Of a stretch of 64,000 bases of DNA, positions 27,601 through 38,935 are shown in pieces. Below the pieces are notes generated by a model. That model worked only from the letters and a program-made list of their open reading frames with translations, searched no databases and had not been told where the DNA came from. Source of the stretch: Trichostrongylus colubriformis (Eukaryota > Nematoda > Chromadorea > Rhabditida > Trichostrongylidae); contig OZ022258.1 of NCBI GenBank assembly GCA_963978905.1, positions 30,384,716 through 30,448,715 on the forward strand. Direction: 5' to 3'. The stretch's first letter is position 1; every line of letters starts with the position of its first letter. Both the position numbers and the translations under genes were made by a program.

Positions 27601-29781
27601 CACAGCAACCTTGCCACATCGCATTTCTCAGTCTTTACAGGATGATCAGAGAAAAATATTGCCATACTGCGGTAAATGAACCAAGAACGACTGCAGATCA
27701 CATTCGGACGTGTGGCAAAGCTTAGCGAATTCGCTGTTTGTCAAAACGCGCGAATTTGGTTGGCTAAGGAATATGGAGGCTGGTGATATTGCGCATGTAT
27801 GTCTACAAGACAATGAAGCATATAAATGTCGTTGAACAGAGAGAGCTGGTTGTGACGTATGAACTTCTAGCAGTGAACCTCTCTTCACTCTTACTATCTC
27901 CAAGAGATATTCTTGCAATGTTGAGCTTTACATGACTACGGCCAAAATACTACACTGTGCTATGGATTTACGGCTTCACTATCGCGGGTCTCAAAGTTGA
28001 CCCAGGAAGTCATGAAAGCCAAATCCAGACACTGGTTCACCTTACTATGAATATGACAACTTTTTGTACATCATCCAAAATGACTAGTTAGCTGCCCTGA
28101 TGGGAAATGTCTCACCCCACATCACTGATATTTTGAAGGCTGATGCGAGTGAGAATAAAATATTATAAATGATGGACAATAAAATAACACTGAACAATAT
28201 GAAGGCAAGTCTCAAAGCGCGCTGCAAACTTTATGTAATTGCAGGCTCCACCTCTAGTATACAGGGTGCGACAAAAGCATTACCGCCAGGTAAAGCATTA
28301 CCACATCCACTCGGAAGGGGATACCACATGTATTTTGCATGGAATATCAACAGACATTCCATAACTCGTTCCTAGGATTTGATGAGATCGCACCTGGCCC
28401 ATACACACTGACGAAGACGGCAGAAGAGCGTAAGCCATAAGATGCAGGTGACCGTCGTGCAAGTGCTAATCTTCTCAAACATTCGCTAGAGTAGACAAAA
28501 AATCGATTCAATATAAGTAAATGCAGACTTCAAGGAAAATGTCGAACGAGTTAAGATCCACGCTATTTAATAGTCTTTGCGACTTGCGACGAGCGGATAC
28601 CATAAAAGTACTCTAGGCGAAAGTGCAGAGATGGCAGACGAAGCTGACAGAGAACGGCCTATGACTAGACGTCAAGAAGACCAAGATCCTGAGCTCCGAG
28701 GACTGCACAGGGTCCATCGTTGACTGCCACGGAGAAAGCATCGGAAGCGTACAGGACTTCCGATATTTGGGAAGTGACATAGTCGAGGATGGTAGGGTAG
28801 ACCAGGACGTGAAAGCCCCAATAAATACGGAATGGCTGAACTGGGAAGGGTCCATAACAATCCTTGCGATCGACGATGCTCCAGTATTCTAGAGGGGAAG
28901 GTATACCAATCGGTGATACGGCCCGAAATGTTCATGGCAGCGAGCGCTAGTCATAACAAAGAATCACGGGAGGCAGCTACATTCCGCAAGAAAGAGGATG
29001 CTGAGACGGGGATGCGGCTGAACGCCACTCGACAGAATCAGAAACAAGGACGTTGGAGCAGTCATGGAGACGGCTTGGGTCCGGCTAAAGATGAGAGAGC
29101 AGAGGCGAAGATGGCATGGGCACGTGCTGAGAAGGTCGTCAGACCAACCAATAGAAAAGGCTCTAGAATTCGAGTTACCAGCGAGCGACCGCAGGAGCCC
29201 CAAAGAAAAAACGACCTCACGGAAGTAAAAGCCACGGCAGAAAATACTTCGGATAGAAGAAAGTGGCGACAACTGACAAGAACAGCTGACTCCGCGATAG
29301 CGCGGGACTAACGCTAGGGAGATGATGAAGAAGAAGAAAATAGGCAGTGGAGCGATGCAGAGGAGATGCCGAAAGTTCACATTTTTGCCAAGTCCATGTT
29401 AAGTCTTGAAAACAACAAGGACGCTGAGAAAGCTCTATTGCGTACATAAATGCATATATTTTGTGAGGAGTTTTACCTCATGAGCACTAACATGAACATG
29501 GTACAGTTAAGGGATTCGAAAAATGGATGATATCGCTCTGTAGAGCAGCTAAAGCTCCATCGAAAACATGCGCAAACTTTCTTAGAAGAAGAAGAGTGCT
29601 GTGAACACAAAAAATAAAGAACGGAGGAACTCATTGCACAACCTAACAATTACAGGGTAATAAAATTAAGAAAAGTACCTGAAAGCGGCAAATTGACATT
29701 TCGTGGTTGCTTTGATCCATAGCATAACGTTCTACGAATTCGCCTTCGAACACTTTTAAAATCAGGAAACTGCGGAGCCAT
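24681..29781 (-). CDS. CNPPD1: CNPPD1-like cyclin-domain protein, four exons
   Basis: Exons (minus): 29,781-29,679, 27,521-27,373, 25,509-25,333, 25,250-24,681. They join in frame to 332 residues and a stop. Donors are GTACTT, GTATGT and GTTAGT; acceptors TTCTAG, TTTTAG and TTTTGCAG. The N-terminus has RRRIRRTLCYG; then LPLSELVVDYF and VVAMVYLDRLR (first cyclin helices), LASKFLHDSD and LNLLEWEFVQRLNWNVMV (cyclin core), GFCTYNEL, and a hydrophobic stretch from about residue 183 that looks like a membrane segment. This order is that of vertebrate CNPPD1, a cyclin-fold protein with a single predicted membrane segment and no settled function. It may bind a PHO85/CDK-like kinase, by fold only. The serine-rich C-tail is diverged. 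Introns of 2,157 and 1,863 nt carry transposon debris; the last is 82 nt. Confidence 0.85.
26022..26330. mobile_element. MITE, GGCCGC terminal-repeat family
   Basis: Begins AAGGCCGCATTC and ends near GCGACCTAAGG, flanked by TAA on both sides. The interior shares AAAGTGCTCGACCTA and GATTCGNATTCG with the element at 43,126-43,383. It sits in intron 2 of the CNPPD1-like gene and is non-coding. Confidence 0.55.
28612..29311 (+). mobile_element. RTE-like retrotransposon 3' end, dead
   Basis: The + strand encodes the C-terminal end of an RTE-type reverse transcriptase in broken frames: LDVKKTKILSSEDCTGSI, VQDFRYLGSDIVEDG, then after a frame change LEGKVYQSVIRPEMF, RPTNRKG, and a stop after the terminal RKWRQLTRTADS. 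The order VQDFRYLGSD, KVYxxVxRP, PTNxxxRK, RxKWRxLTRTAD is typical of nematode RTE elements. No RT catalytic box remains. It lies antisense inside intron 1 of the CNPPD1-like gene. Confidence 0.8.
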
Positions 29782-29795
29782 GGGCCTGAAAACAT
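29782..29795 (-). promoter_or_regulatory. Probable SL trans-splice acceptor
   Basis: Minus-strand ATGTTTTCAG ends 4 nt before the ATG of the CNPPD1-like gene. No upstream donor exon is needed for the frame, so the likeliest reading is spliced-leader addition here, as for many nematode mRNAs. Confidence 0.55.
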
Positions 29796-31255
29796 ATGAG
29801 TGACGCTCGGATGAACAGAACGAGCCACCTCACATTGAAAATTAAATGTGACATCCGATAACTTCCGAAACTTTGATCAGTGAATTCGATGACAATTTTC
29901 ACAGCGGACTGTCACCTAAACCTAGAGCCCGATAAAAACGCAGAACGAATTTTCTGGGATCCAATAAAGCGCTGCCGGACCAGGGCCCACTGTCCTTCTG
30001 ACTTACTGCAATGCAATGCTGTCTGCGAACTACTGATTTTGGAGCTGTCGTTCCGCATCTAATAACATCCTACATTTATCATTCTTCACTGAGACACATA
30101 TTTCTACCTAAACCTTATTTGGAGAGTGGAATGAAGATTCCTCCGAAATAGCTGAGTCAAAAGCTTCGACAAAAATGGCGTCGGGCTTAAAGAAGTGAAG
30201 TAGCACTCCCAACTACATCAGCACAGTCATTTCAGATGTTTGCATCATTTCTTATGTTTTTACGAAGGTGAAAAAATAAGCGTTGCTGGTGTGGCCATAT
30301 AATGCCACCACCATAAAAAGGTGTAACGAAATCATTCGTAATGGTAAAGATTTCATGCGTGACATTCACACTTTTTTTGGGCGGGGATGGGACTGCCTCC
30401 GAAAAGATTGAATAAGTCTTTGGGAATGTATTCATCCCCTTCATTAATTTGAAAAGTAATGCTTCTGTTGCAGCAAAAAAGGACACGATCTATCATTCAT
30501 TAGTAATTTCGCCACCAAAACACATCTTCCCTTTCTCATTGCCGCTTTTCGGAAACTAATATTCAGCTTTGTACTTTGCGCTGGAGGGGAGGGGGCGATA
30601 GGAGAGGTAGAGGTGAAGTAAACCCTATCGTGCCCTTAGAAAACATCTCTGACCGCTCTAAAAACGGAATTTTGTTCGGATTGAAAACCGAAAGGAAGAC
30701 TTCCATTCCTATTTTCACAGCCCCTCCCCTCTCTGCAAACCTTCAATCTTAGAATCTGCTAACGCTTTTCAACTGGATTGTTGCATTTGAAGTTGCCTGC
30801 ACCAGCAGTGGAATAGGACTACCCGTAAGTATATCTTGTATGAAATGTGCGAAAAAAAAATTCTCCAAAACTTCGATAAACGCTTGTTCTGATCAAAAAA
30901 CCGCTAAAACTGGAACTTCACAATATATTCGCTTTCAAAGAATCACATGGCTCTTATAATACATGATGACAGGGACAAATTGATTCGGTTTCCATGTTGA
31001 TCGCAGCAGCCCTTCCAGAAGCGGGTGCTATTCTGCCTTACCTACCATTATGTTATCCGAGATGAAAACTTGATATATCTAAAAGTGGAGTCTACCGCCA
31101 GAGAGGAGGCACTTAGAAAATCTAATGCTGCTCGATTTTTGAAAAGTCAAAGGTTCAGGTTGAAGTCTCGATCACTGTAGTGAAAAATCTGCATGTTCTC
31201 CTAGTTCCTGTAGTGGCTACGTGTGTGCGGCCCCTTCTCTTACACTTAACAATCA
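29796..31255. other. Upstream flank of the CNPPD1-like gene
   Basis: No convincing gene. Short open frames (29,880-30,062 plus; 30,232-30,486 minus) have no recognised motif. Confidence 0.4.
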
Positions 31256-31374
31256 GGCCGCCGTCAGACTTTGCAATTCTGCGATATTGCGGTGTCGCGG
31301 CTCATCGCATGCGAAAGCAAAATGCCGCAAAATAGCAGAAACGCAAAATCACGAAGTTTACGCCAACCTTAGTG
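31256..31374. mobile_element. Short MITE, GGCCGC family
   Basis: GGCCGCCGTCAGACTTTGC at the left is the imperfect inverted repeat of the right end (CGAAGTTTACGCCAACCTTA); the arms meet around a GCATGCG centre. The left end matches the 33,924 palindrome. Confidence 0.5.
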
Positions 31375-33922
31375 CTCCTTCCCTTCCTTACTAGACTGGG
31401 AATGATACCACCCCTTCATTCTACAACCATTAAGTGGGAAGCGTTCATTGTTTTAAAGGAACTCCAGTCTTTTCGTCAGAATTTATTTTATAAAGGTAGG
31501 ATCGTTTGATGGTAGTTACATTACAAAATTACATGTATATCATTCAACATCTGCATACTTCCTGAAACATGAGGAAAAGGAACAATCACCCGAAACAACG
31601 CTATGAGATCACAAACACTAAGTTGCAGAGAGGCTGTACGCCTTACACAACACTAGCTTGATCGATGATCATAGAGAGGAAAGAGGAACCGATAACGGAA
31701 AACTCGTGAGTGAAAAAAAACCTACATCACCACTTTATAGCATCCCTCCTTTCCTTCAACAGATTTGGGGACGATTTTTACCCGAAAGTCACGCACCGAT
31801 CAAGTTAAGAAATTAAGCTAACCACAGACAAAACAAACACGAGCGATTTCCAGTAACTCGGATGCAACTGTATATACAAAAGAACTTTAAACATAAGATC
31901 ACATGTGCTGAGCACCAGCTCGGAATATCGAAAACAAACATCACGATACATCTGTGTAATTACGTACGGGGAGTGGTTACCGTACCTCACGCCTAGTTTT
32001 TCCGATGTTTGTTGCATTTCCATTACCTACATTCAGGATTAGGATCGTGAAAAAATTGAACACAAATGCAGATACGACTTGTGATGCTTTTGAACTTATT
32101 TGGACAGCAAACATTTGCTGTCACATAGCAAGAATGCATGATAACGCCGCATTAGTCCTATTATAGTTCCTTCATTGAGGTAAAGAACATCATTGACCAT
32201 AAAATTGCACAAAAGAGCGTCCCCATTTTCGCAGGGAAGGAGTCTTAAAGCGACCGAGTGAAATGTAGCCATTCTTTTGTCGAGCTGTGAACCTAGCTTC
32301 ACATGCAATCATTGGGAACGTTTTGGTAGCAAAACATAAGATGCGCAAGGAGCTAGGTCAGACTACTGCGTCACCTTTTAGCACCTGCAAAGTGTTTCAT
32401 TCGCGCCAATAGGGAAGTGCACTATTGACTGGTATTATTGACTTTCTCGTACTAATACGGTTGCTTCGCTTCTCAAAAGCGATGCAGCTCGAATCAGGTG
32501 CGAGGTCACAGAGGTCATCACGCTACCTACATGTCCACTAACCAAATAATGGTTTACTAATTGAACATCCAATTTCTGATATGTTTATTATACCAAGCGA
32601 AAAATTCGAACACAAAAACAAATGCAAATACTGTGTAAACGGACCATTTTTTGGTTAGTTAAAATGCTATCTCAAGGCATGTAGAGGAAAATCATCTCGT
32701 TACCGGCCATCTAATTCTACTTGATGAATACCATATTTTCAAAAGCATTAGACGTACATTATAAGTTTCAGGTGTAGCTGTAGATGTATGCACGGGGTGC
32801 CAGATAAAGTAATTTTCGTCCTCCACTTTCAACCCCACATTAGTGGAACTTCGGCGAATTCCGACCAGGGATTTTCATATCTAAAGTAAAGTGCAGACCT
32901 CACTCTATCACTGTTCTGCACGAGCAGGAACGGTTGCTTGTTCTGAGTGAATAAGATGTGTCACCTCAGCTGGGCAAAATCCGAAACTTTGTCGCCCTCG
33001 TTACAACCTTGCTAAGGTCCGTTCACTCTGGGTACCTGAAGGGATTCATACTGGGTGGTGTTTTTAAACATTCCGTTTTTTCCGGGTTCCCAACGCTCTT
33101 CGTTTTCAAGAGCCAGAACGTGCCTACCACTGAAACTCCTCCGGGGGCAGGTTTGAGGCATGAAAAATGATACTTCGGATCATAGCAGCCTTGTCCAAGC
33201 AGCAAGAGCTCTGTGACATCCATGATCCGAAGGAACAATCCTCAGGAAGCTTCCCACAAAAGAATCACCACGGAACCTGGCTCCGCTGTTTTAAGAGGAC
33301 CTTGATACCGTGGGTGCTCTGAATCCCGACTGCAGCGCTTGAAGGCTCCATATTTTTATGAAATTGAAAGTAGTAAATCTCAACTTGTTCCTGTTTTTAG
33401 AGGAACATTTCGGGAATATTTTGCCCCAATACATTCATTTCTTTCTTTTCCGTATGTTTTGTATAACAGGCTGATGTGGGCCGTGAGCAAAATTACTTTT
33501 GGCACCCTCGGTATAAATGCATTTTGTGTGATGTGTGCAAAAACCAATTCCGGATTTTTTGTGTCTTTCTTCTCGACTTAAGAAACGGCTAAAGCCGTAA
33601 TAAAATTAATTTGAAAGAATCTGATGATCGTTGACGCACATAAAATATGACGTTACGGACGAGTTGATCGCTGCGATCGTCTGTTCTGAAAGCCATTACA
33701 TAGCAATGTTACGTTCAACGCTCGTTTTTTATCAGAACAGTTCTTTGGTAATCTGGTACAATCCCTGTTTTTTCGCACAGTAAGGTTATGTTATTTGCAG
33801 TGAAAAGTTGAGTTCTCCATTTGAATTATCACCGATCCGACAACAGAATTGCATAATGCCGCACTGCGGTCGATGGTATGGTCGAGATGTCGCAGAGGGA
33901 GCTGGGTTGGTCTTGCAACGTT
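31375..33922. other. Intergenic, no confident gene
   Basis: A minus-strand frame at about 32,116-31,981 begins MFAVQISSKASQVV with a hydrophobic core and ends after 44 codons; it could be a signal-peptide exon (donor GTAATG or GTACGG inside) but stands alone. The stretch 33,020-33,330 has longer frames on both strands with no recognised motif. Confidence 0.3.
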
Positions 33923-33923
33923 A

Positions 33924-34010
33924 GGCCGCGGTCATACTTTGCGCAGCTGTGTTAGTTGACGCCGGCACCGGCGTCAACTAACACAGCTGCGCAAAGTATG
34001 ACCGCGGCTT
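33924..34010. mobile_element. Perfect palindromic MITE
   Basis: Arms 33,926-33,965 and 33,968-34,007 pair perfectly over 40 bp around a 2-nt centre. It starts GGCCGCGGTCATACTTTGC and is bounded by TTA on both sides (33,921-33,923 and 34,010-34,012), consistent with a 3-bp target duplication. It is the shortest member of the GGCCGC family. Confidence 0.75.
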
Positions 34011-34207
34011 TAGATCGGTAAACGGTTGTAACAAGGGCGGGTCACCTCCGGAAAGCTCGCAGTGCTTTTTTTCAGGCAGCAGTATGTGTTAGGACCGAAT
34101 CACTGGGTCAAATAGAATTATTACATCAAAATTGATGTTCACTTAACAACTTGAAGAACAGAAAGCGACACCCTACAAGGAAACAACTTAAAACACACAC
34201 TTTCAAT

Positions 34208-34310
34208 TTAAAGGAATCGTCCTCGGAAAAATTAGTTTCTCTGTTACCTTTATATTTATGTTGTTTACCTAATAAGGGCGCATGCAAAGTTTCACGCCAA
34301 TAAGTGAGAA
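34208..34310. mobile_element. Solo end of the TTAA palindromic element
   Basis: TTAA then AGGAATCGTCC, followed by about 90 bp similar to the left arm of the 51,123-51,547 element (TTTATGTTGTTTACCTAATAAGG). The other end is missing. Confidence 0.6.
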
Positions 34311-34318
34311 TCTACCCT

Positions 34319-34407
34319 ATATATAAACCAGGAGTTTGGTTTGTCCGTTTGCGTGTGTGTGTGTGTGTGTGTGTGTCTGCCCTTTGGTTCAATTACCCAA
34401 GTTTGAG
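34319..34407 (+). repeat. Dispersed repeat head with GT microsatellite and SL1-like sequence
   Basis: TATATAAACCAGGAGTTTGGT, a (GT)n run at 34,353-34,376, then CCCTTT and an SL1-like 22-mer at 34,386-34,407 (21 of 22; fifth base C for T) followed by GTACG. The same head occurs at 36,267 (with SL1-like), and at about 38,932 and 39,808 (without clear SL1). Confidence 0.6.
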
Positions 34408-34489
34408 GTACGTGACACTATACAGACCCTCAGAAGTTAGCAGGAAAGGTCGAGCCAAGTGCTGGCTGGGTGAGGCGTAATGGGGATGT

Positions 34490-36118
34490 ACAGAACGCAC
34501 ATCGACTTTGTCGATATCGATTGAATCGATCGATATTGATCGAAAATATCGGCTTTGTGCAGAAGGCTGGAAACGGCTCATGTACCCGATCCAACGGAAG
34601 GTCGGCTCATCAGCGGGAAAGGTCGGGTAGTGTGGGTTGGGTGGGGAATGGTAGGAGATGCACTCATGAAAGTTGAAATTCTGCAACACACGCATCACCG
34701 ATCGATATTGATTGAAAATATCGGTTTTTGTGCAGAAGGCTGGAAACGACTTATGGACCATACTATTGCTTAAGTGCCCTCATGAAAGTTGAAATTCTAT
34801 AAGATGATGCATCACCGATCGATATTGATTGAAAATATCGGTTTTTGTGCACAAGGTTGGAAACGGCTAATGGACCATACTATTGATTAAGTGCCCTCAT
34901 AGAAGTTAAAATTCTACAACATCATGCATCACCGATCAATATTGATTGAAAATATCGGTTTTTGTGCAGAAGGTTGGAAACGGCTTATGGACCATAATAC
35001 AGAGTGAGTGCCCTCATAGAAGTTAAAATTCTATAACATCATGCATCACCGATCGATATTGATTGAAAATATCGGTTTGCTGGAAACGGCTTATGGACCA
35101 TACTATTGATTAAGTTCCCTCATGATAATTGAAATTTTACAACAACATGTGTCACCGATCAATATTGATTGAAAATATCGGTTTTTGTGCAAAAGGCTGG
35201 AAACGGCTTATGGACCATACTATTGATTAAGTGCCCTCATAAAAGTTGAAATTCTATAACATCATGCATCACAGATCGATATTGATTGAAAATATCGGTT
35301 TTTGTGCAGAAGGTTGGAAACGGCTTATGGACCATACTACTGAGTGAGTGCCCTCATAGAAGTTAAAATTCTACAACATCATGCATCACCGATCAATATT
35401 GATTGAAAATATCGGTTTTTGTGCAGAAGGTTGGAAACGGCTTATGGACCATAATACAGAGTGAGTGCCCTCATAGAAGTTAAAATTCTATAACATCATG
35501 CATCACCGATCGATATTGATTGAAAATATCGGTTTGCTGGAAACGGCTTATGGACCATACTATTGATTAAGTTCCCTCATAATAATTGAAATTTTACAAC
35601 AACATGTGTCACCGATCAATATTGATTGAAAATATCGGTTTTTGTGCAAAAGGCTGGAAACGGCTTATGGACCATACTATTGATTAAGTGCCCTCATAAA
35701 AGTTGAAATTCTATAACATCATGCATCACAGATCGATATTGATTGAAAATATCGGTTTTTGTGCAGAAGGTTGGAAACGGCTTATGGACCATACTACTGA
35801 GTGAGTGCCCTCATAGAAGTTAAAATTCTACAACATCACGCATCACCGATCGGTATTGAGTGAAAATATCGGTTTTTGTGCAGAAGGCTGGAAACGGCTT
35901 ATGGACCATACTACTGAGTGAGTGCCCTCATAGAAGTTAAAATTCTACAACATCACGCATCACCGATCGATATTGAGTGAAAATATCGGTTTTTGTGCAG
36001 AAGGCTGGAAACGGCTTATGGACCATACTATTGATTGAGTGCCCTTATAAAAGTTGAAATTCTGCAACAATATGTCACCGATCAATATTGATTGAAAATA
36101 TCGGTTATTGTGTAGAAG
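34490..36118 (+). repeat. 117-bp satellite with a hairpin in each monomer
   Basis: About 13 monomers, mostly 117 bp. Each carries ATCACCGATCGATATTG, then AAAATATCGGTTTTTGTGC, a short inverted repeat (CGATATT/AATATCG), and GGAAACGGCTTATGGACC. One monomer type lacks about 11 bp after CGGTTT (106 bp). A four-monomer block (117+106+117+117 = 457 bp) is repeated from about 34,927 at 35,384. Isolated diverged monomers occur near 22,610, 39,540 and 40,525. Confidence 0.85.
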
Positions 36119-36266
36119 GTGTCCTTACTGTACACCACTTTACTGGATCATGTCACACTCCGCCCACTGTGGACACTGTTGACGGGCCTGCATTAAAATG
36201 TTCGGTGTTTAGATGAAAATGTCTATAGTTCGTTCGGAAAGAGCCCAGGTGTCGGGATATCATACC

Positions 36267-36341
36267 TCATATATAAAACAGGAGTTTGGTGAGTCTGTAT
36301 ATCTGTGTGTCCACCCTTTGGTTCAACTACCCAAGTTTGAG
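36267..36341 (+). repeat. Dispersed repeat head with SL1-like sequence
   Basis: TATATAAAACAGGAGTTTGGT, a short TG-rich part, CCCTTT, then an SL1-like 22-mer at 36,320-36,341 (20 of 22) followed by GTGTAG. Second copy of the head at 34,319. Confidence 0.6.
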
Positions 36342-36461
36342 GTGTAGAGGGCGTGGCCTACGGGCTTGGGTGAGAGTGAGAGTGTGTGACGGGATGAGAG
36401 AGTTCGATACACGCGCTGACTTTGCATGCTTCCATGTGTGACGCGCAGTAGTGTGCTCCAG

Positions 36462-38377
36462 CTGGCATACCAAATTGAATGAGAGTTTTAGCGCATCGGC
36501 GATTTGGCGTGCCACGTCACTCTAGCAACCGCGGTCAGTTGAACGCGGCGCGTGTCAACGTGCGGTTGGTTTCTTTTTCTTCGCTTTCCATTTCGTGATT
36601 TTCCATATCTTATCGAAAGCCGATATCTGTTATGGCAAATATCCAAAATCGCGGATGCGCCAATACTTTCACCTTCCGATTAATACGTATCTTATCCTTT
36701 ACGCAAACGCGCCAATTCTCTCGAATCGCGGATACGCCGATCCGCCAATTCTCTCTAATCGCAGATGCGCAAATGTGCTGATTTTCTCGATCGATACGTA
36801 TATTTAACTTTACGCAATGCGCCAAAACTCTCATTTAGTTGGGTATGGCATAACAAATTGAATGAGAGCTTTAGCGCATCGGCGCATCCGCGATTTGGAA
36901 TTTTTGGCATGCCACGTCACTCTAGCAACCGCGGTCAGTTGAACGCGGCGCGTGCCAACATGCGGTTGATTTCTTTTTCTCCTATTTCCTTTTCGTAATT
37001 TTCCATATCTTATCGAAAGTCGTTATCGAAAGCCGCACGTTGGCACGCACCGCTCCAACTGATCGCGGTTACAAGAGTGACGTGGCACGCCAAAATTCCC
37101 AAATCACGGATGCGCGAATGTTCTCATTTTCTCGATCGATACGTATATTTAACTTTACGCCAATGCGCCAAAACTCTCAATTAGTTGGGTATGGCATAAG
37201 GTTGCGTTCATACCAAATCGAATGCGCGATTTGAGAGAATTGGCGTGCCACGTCACCCTTTTGAACGAGGCGCGTGCCAACGTGCGGTTGATTTCTTTTT
37301 CTCCTCTTTCCATTTCTTGATCTTCTTCTGTTATGGCAAACATCCAAAATCGCGGATGCGCCAATACTCTCATTTTTCAGTCGATATGTATCTTATCAAT
37401 CACGCGAATGCGCCAATTCTCTCGAATCGCGGATGCGCCGATGCGCCAATACTCTCATTTTCTAGATCGATACGTATCTTATGCATGACGCGGATGCGCC
37501 AATACTCTCATTTTCTGATCGATACGTATCTCATGCATGACGCGAATGCGCCAATACTGTCATTCAATTTGGTATGAACGCAGCTTAACAAATTGAATGA
37601 GAGCTTTAGCGCATCGGCGCATCCGCGATTTGGAATTTTTGGCGTGCCACATCACTCTAGCAACCGCGGTCAGTTGAACGCGGCACGTGTCAACGTGCGG
37701 TTGGTTTCTTTTTCTTCTCTTTCCATTTCGTGATTTTCCATATCTTATCGAAAGCCGATATCTGTTATGGCAAATATCCAAAATCGCGGATGCGCCAATA
37801 CTTTCACCTTCCGATTAATACGTATCTTATCCTTTACGCAAACGCGCCAATTCTCTCGAATCGCGGATGCGCCGATCCGCCAATTGTCTCAAATCGCAGA
37901 TGCGCAAATGTGCTCATTTTCTCGATCGATACGTGTATTTAACTTTACGCCAATGCGCCAAAACTCTCATTTAGTTGGGTATGGCATAACAAATTGAATG
38001 AGAGCTTTAGCGCATCGGCGCATCCGCGATTTCAAATTTTTGGCATGCCACGTCACTCTAGCAACCGCGGTCAATTGAACGCGGCGCGTGCCAACGTGCG
38101 GTTGATTTCTTTTTCTCCTATTTCCTTTTCGTAATTTTCCATATCTTATCGAAAGCCGATATCGAAAGCCGCACGTTGGCACGCACCGCGTTCAACTGGC
38201 CGCGGTTGCTAGAATGACGTGGCATGCCAAAAACTCCAAATCGCGGATGCGCCGATGCGCCAATTCTCTCAAATCGCGGATGCGCAGATGCGCTCATTTT
38301 CTCGATCGATGCGTATATTTAACTTTACGGTGATGCGCCAAAACTCTTATTCGATTTGATATGTACGCAGCATTAGG
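36462..38377. mobile_element. Nested palindromic MITE cluster
   Basis: Built from repeated modules CATCGGCGCATCCGCGATTT, TTGGCGTGCCACGTCACTC, TAGCAACCGCGGTCAGTTG and cgAATGCGCCAATTCTCTC, in both orientations. The segment from about 36,480 recurs about 1,135 bp downstream. A complete inner element at about 37,198-37,587 has inverted ends (TGCGTTCATACCAAATCG / ATTTGGTATGAACGCAGC) flanked by TAA/TTA. The outer ends (GCATACCAAATTGAATGAG and TTCGATTTGATATG) also pair. All open frames inside are products of the repeats. Confidence 0.75.
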
Positions 38378-38394
38378 AACACTTTTCATTGTAA

Positions 38395-38935
38395 TTCCGC
38401 TCTGAACCACATCTTTAAAGCCGACGATGTCTGCTCCTGACATGTGACACCCAAGTGATGAACGGTTTTGTCCCACCGAGGTGCGTGGCTGTCCAGTACT
38501 GTTAGTTCCATCTACATTACGAACGAGTGTCGCCCATTCCGCGTAATCAGGAGGTTGGAGCTCCTCAATTCCAACTTATTATTATTTACTTTTGCAGAAT
38601 ACAGCTCTAAAATGCTTTTCAGTTCGTACATTTCTGCGAATCCCCAGCCACATGATCTCTGCCACCTACCGCCATATAGACGTGATCAACTGATATGTGG
38701 GGCTCTCTGTTGATCTTACCCATGCGCGACCCGTATTCGGAAGACCTCCTCGATGCCGACGATGCCTGCTCCTGACATGTGATGTGCCCAAGTGAAGAAC
38801 GGTTTTGCCCCACTGAGGTTCGTGGCTGTCCAGAACTGTTAGTTCCATCTACATTACGAACGAGTGTCGTCCATTCCGCGTAACCAGCAGGTTAAAACTC
38901 CTCAATTCCTACTTTTGCAGAAGCATAACCTATAA
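38395..38935. repeat. Diverged direct repeat pair
   Basis: A module of about 190 bp beginning GATGTCTGCTCCTGACATGTG at 38,427, running through GAACGGTTTTG, GGCTGTCCAG and CATTACGAACGAGTGTCG, occurs again from about 38,763. Minus-strand frames begin MGQNRSSLG in both copies, so an older coding source is possible but not recognised. Confidence 0.6.

Noticed and set aside
34353..34376. GT run as a regulatory or Z-DNA element
   Set aside because: Ordinary microsatellite inside a dispersed repeat; nothing ties it to a gene.
34386..36341. True SL RNA genes
   Set aside because: Sequence after the donor does not match the SL RNA body, and no Sm-site-like AATTTTGG with stem-loops follows.
36327..38182. 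Frames of 60-110 codons such as those with RMRQYFHLPINTYLI
   Set aside because: Translations of the MITE modules; repeated with the 1,135-bp duplication.
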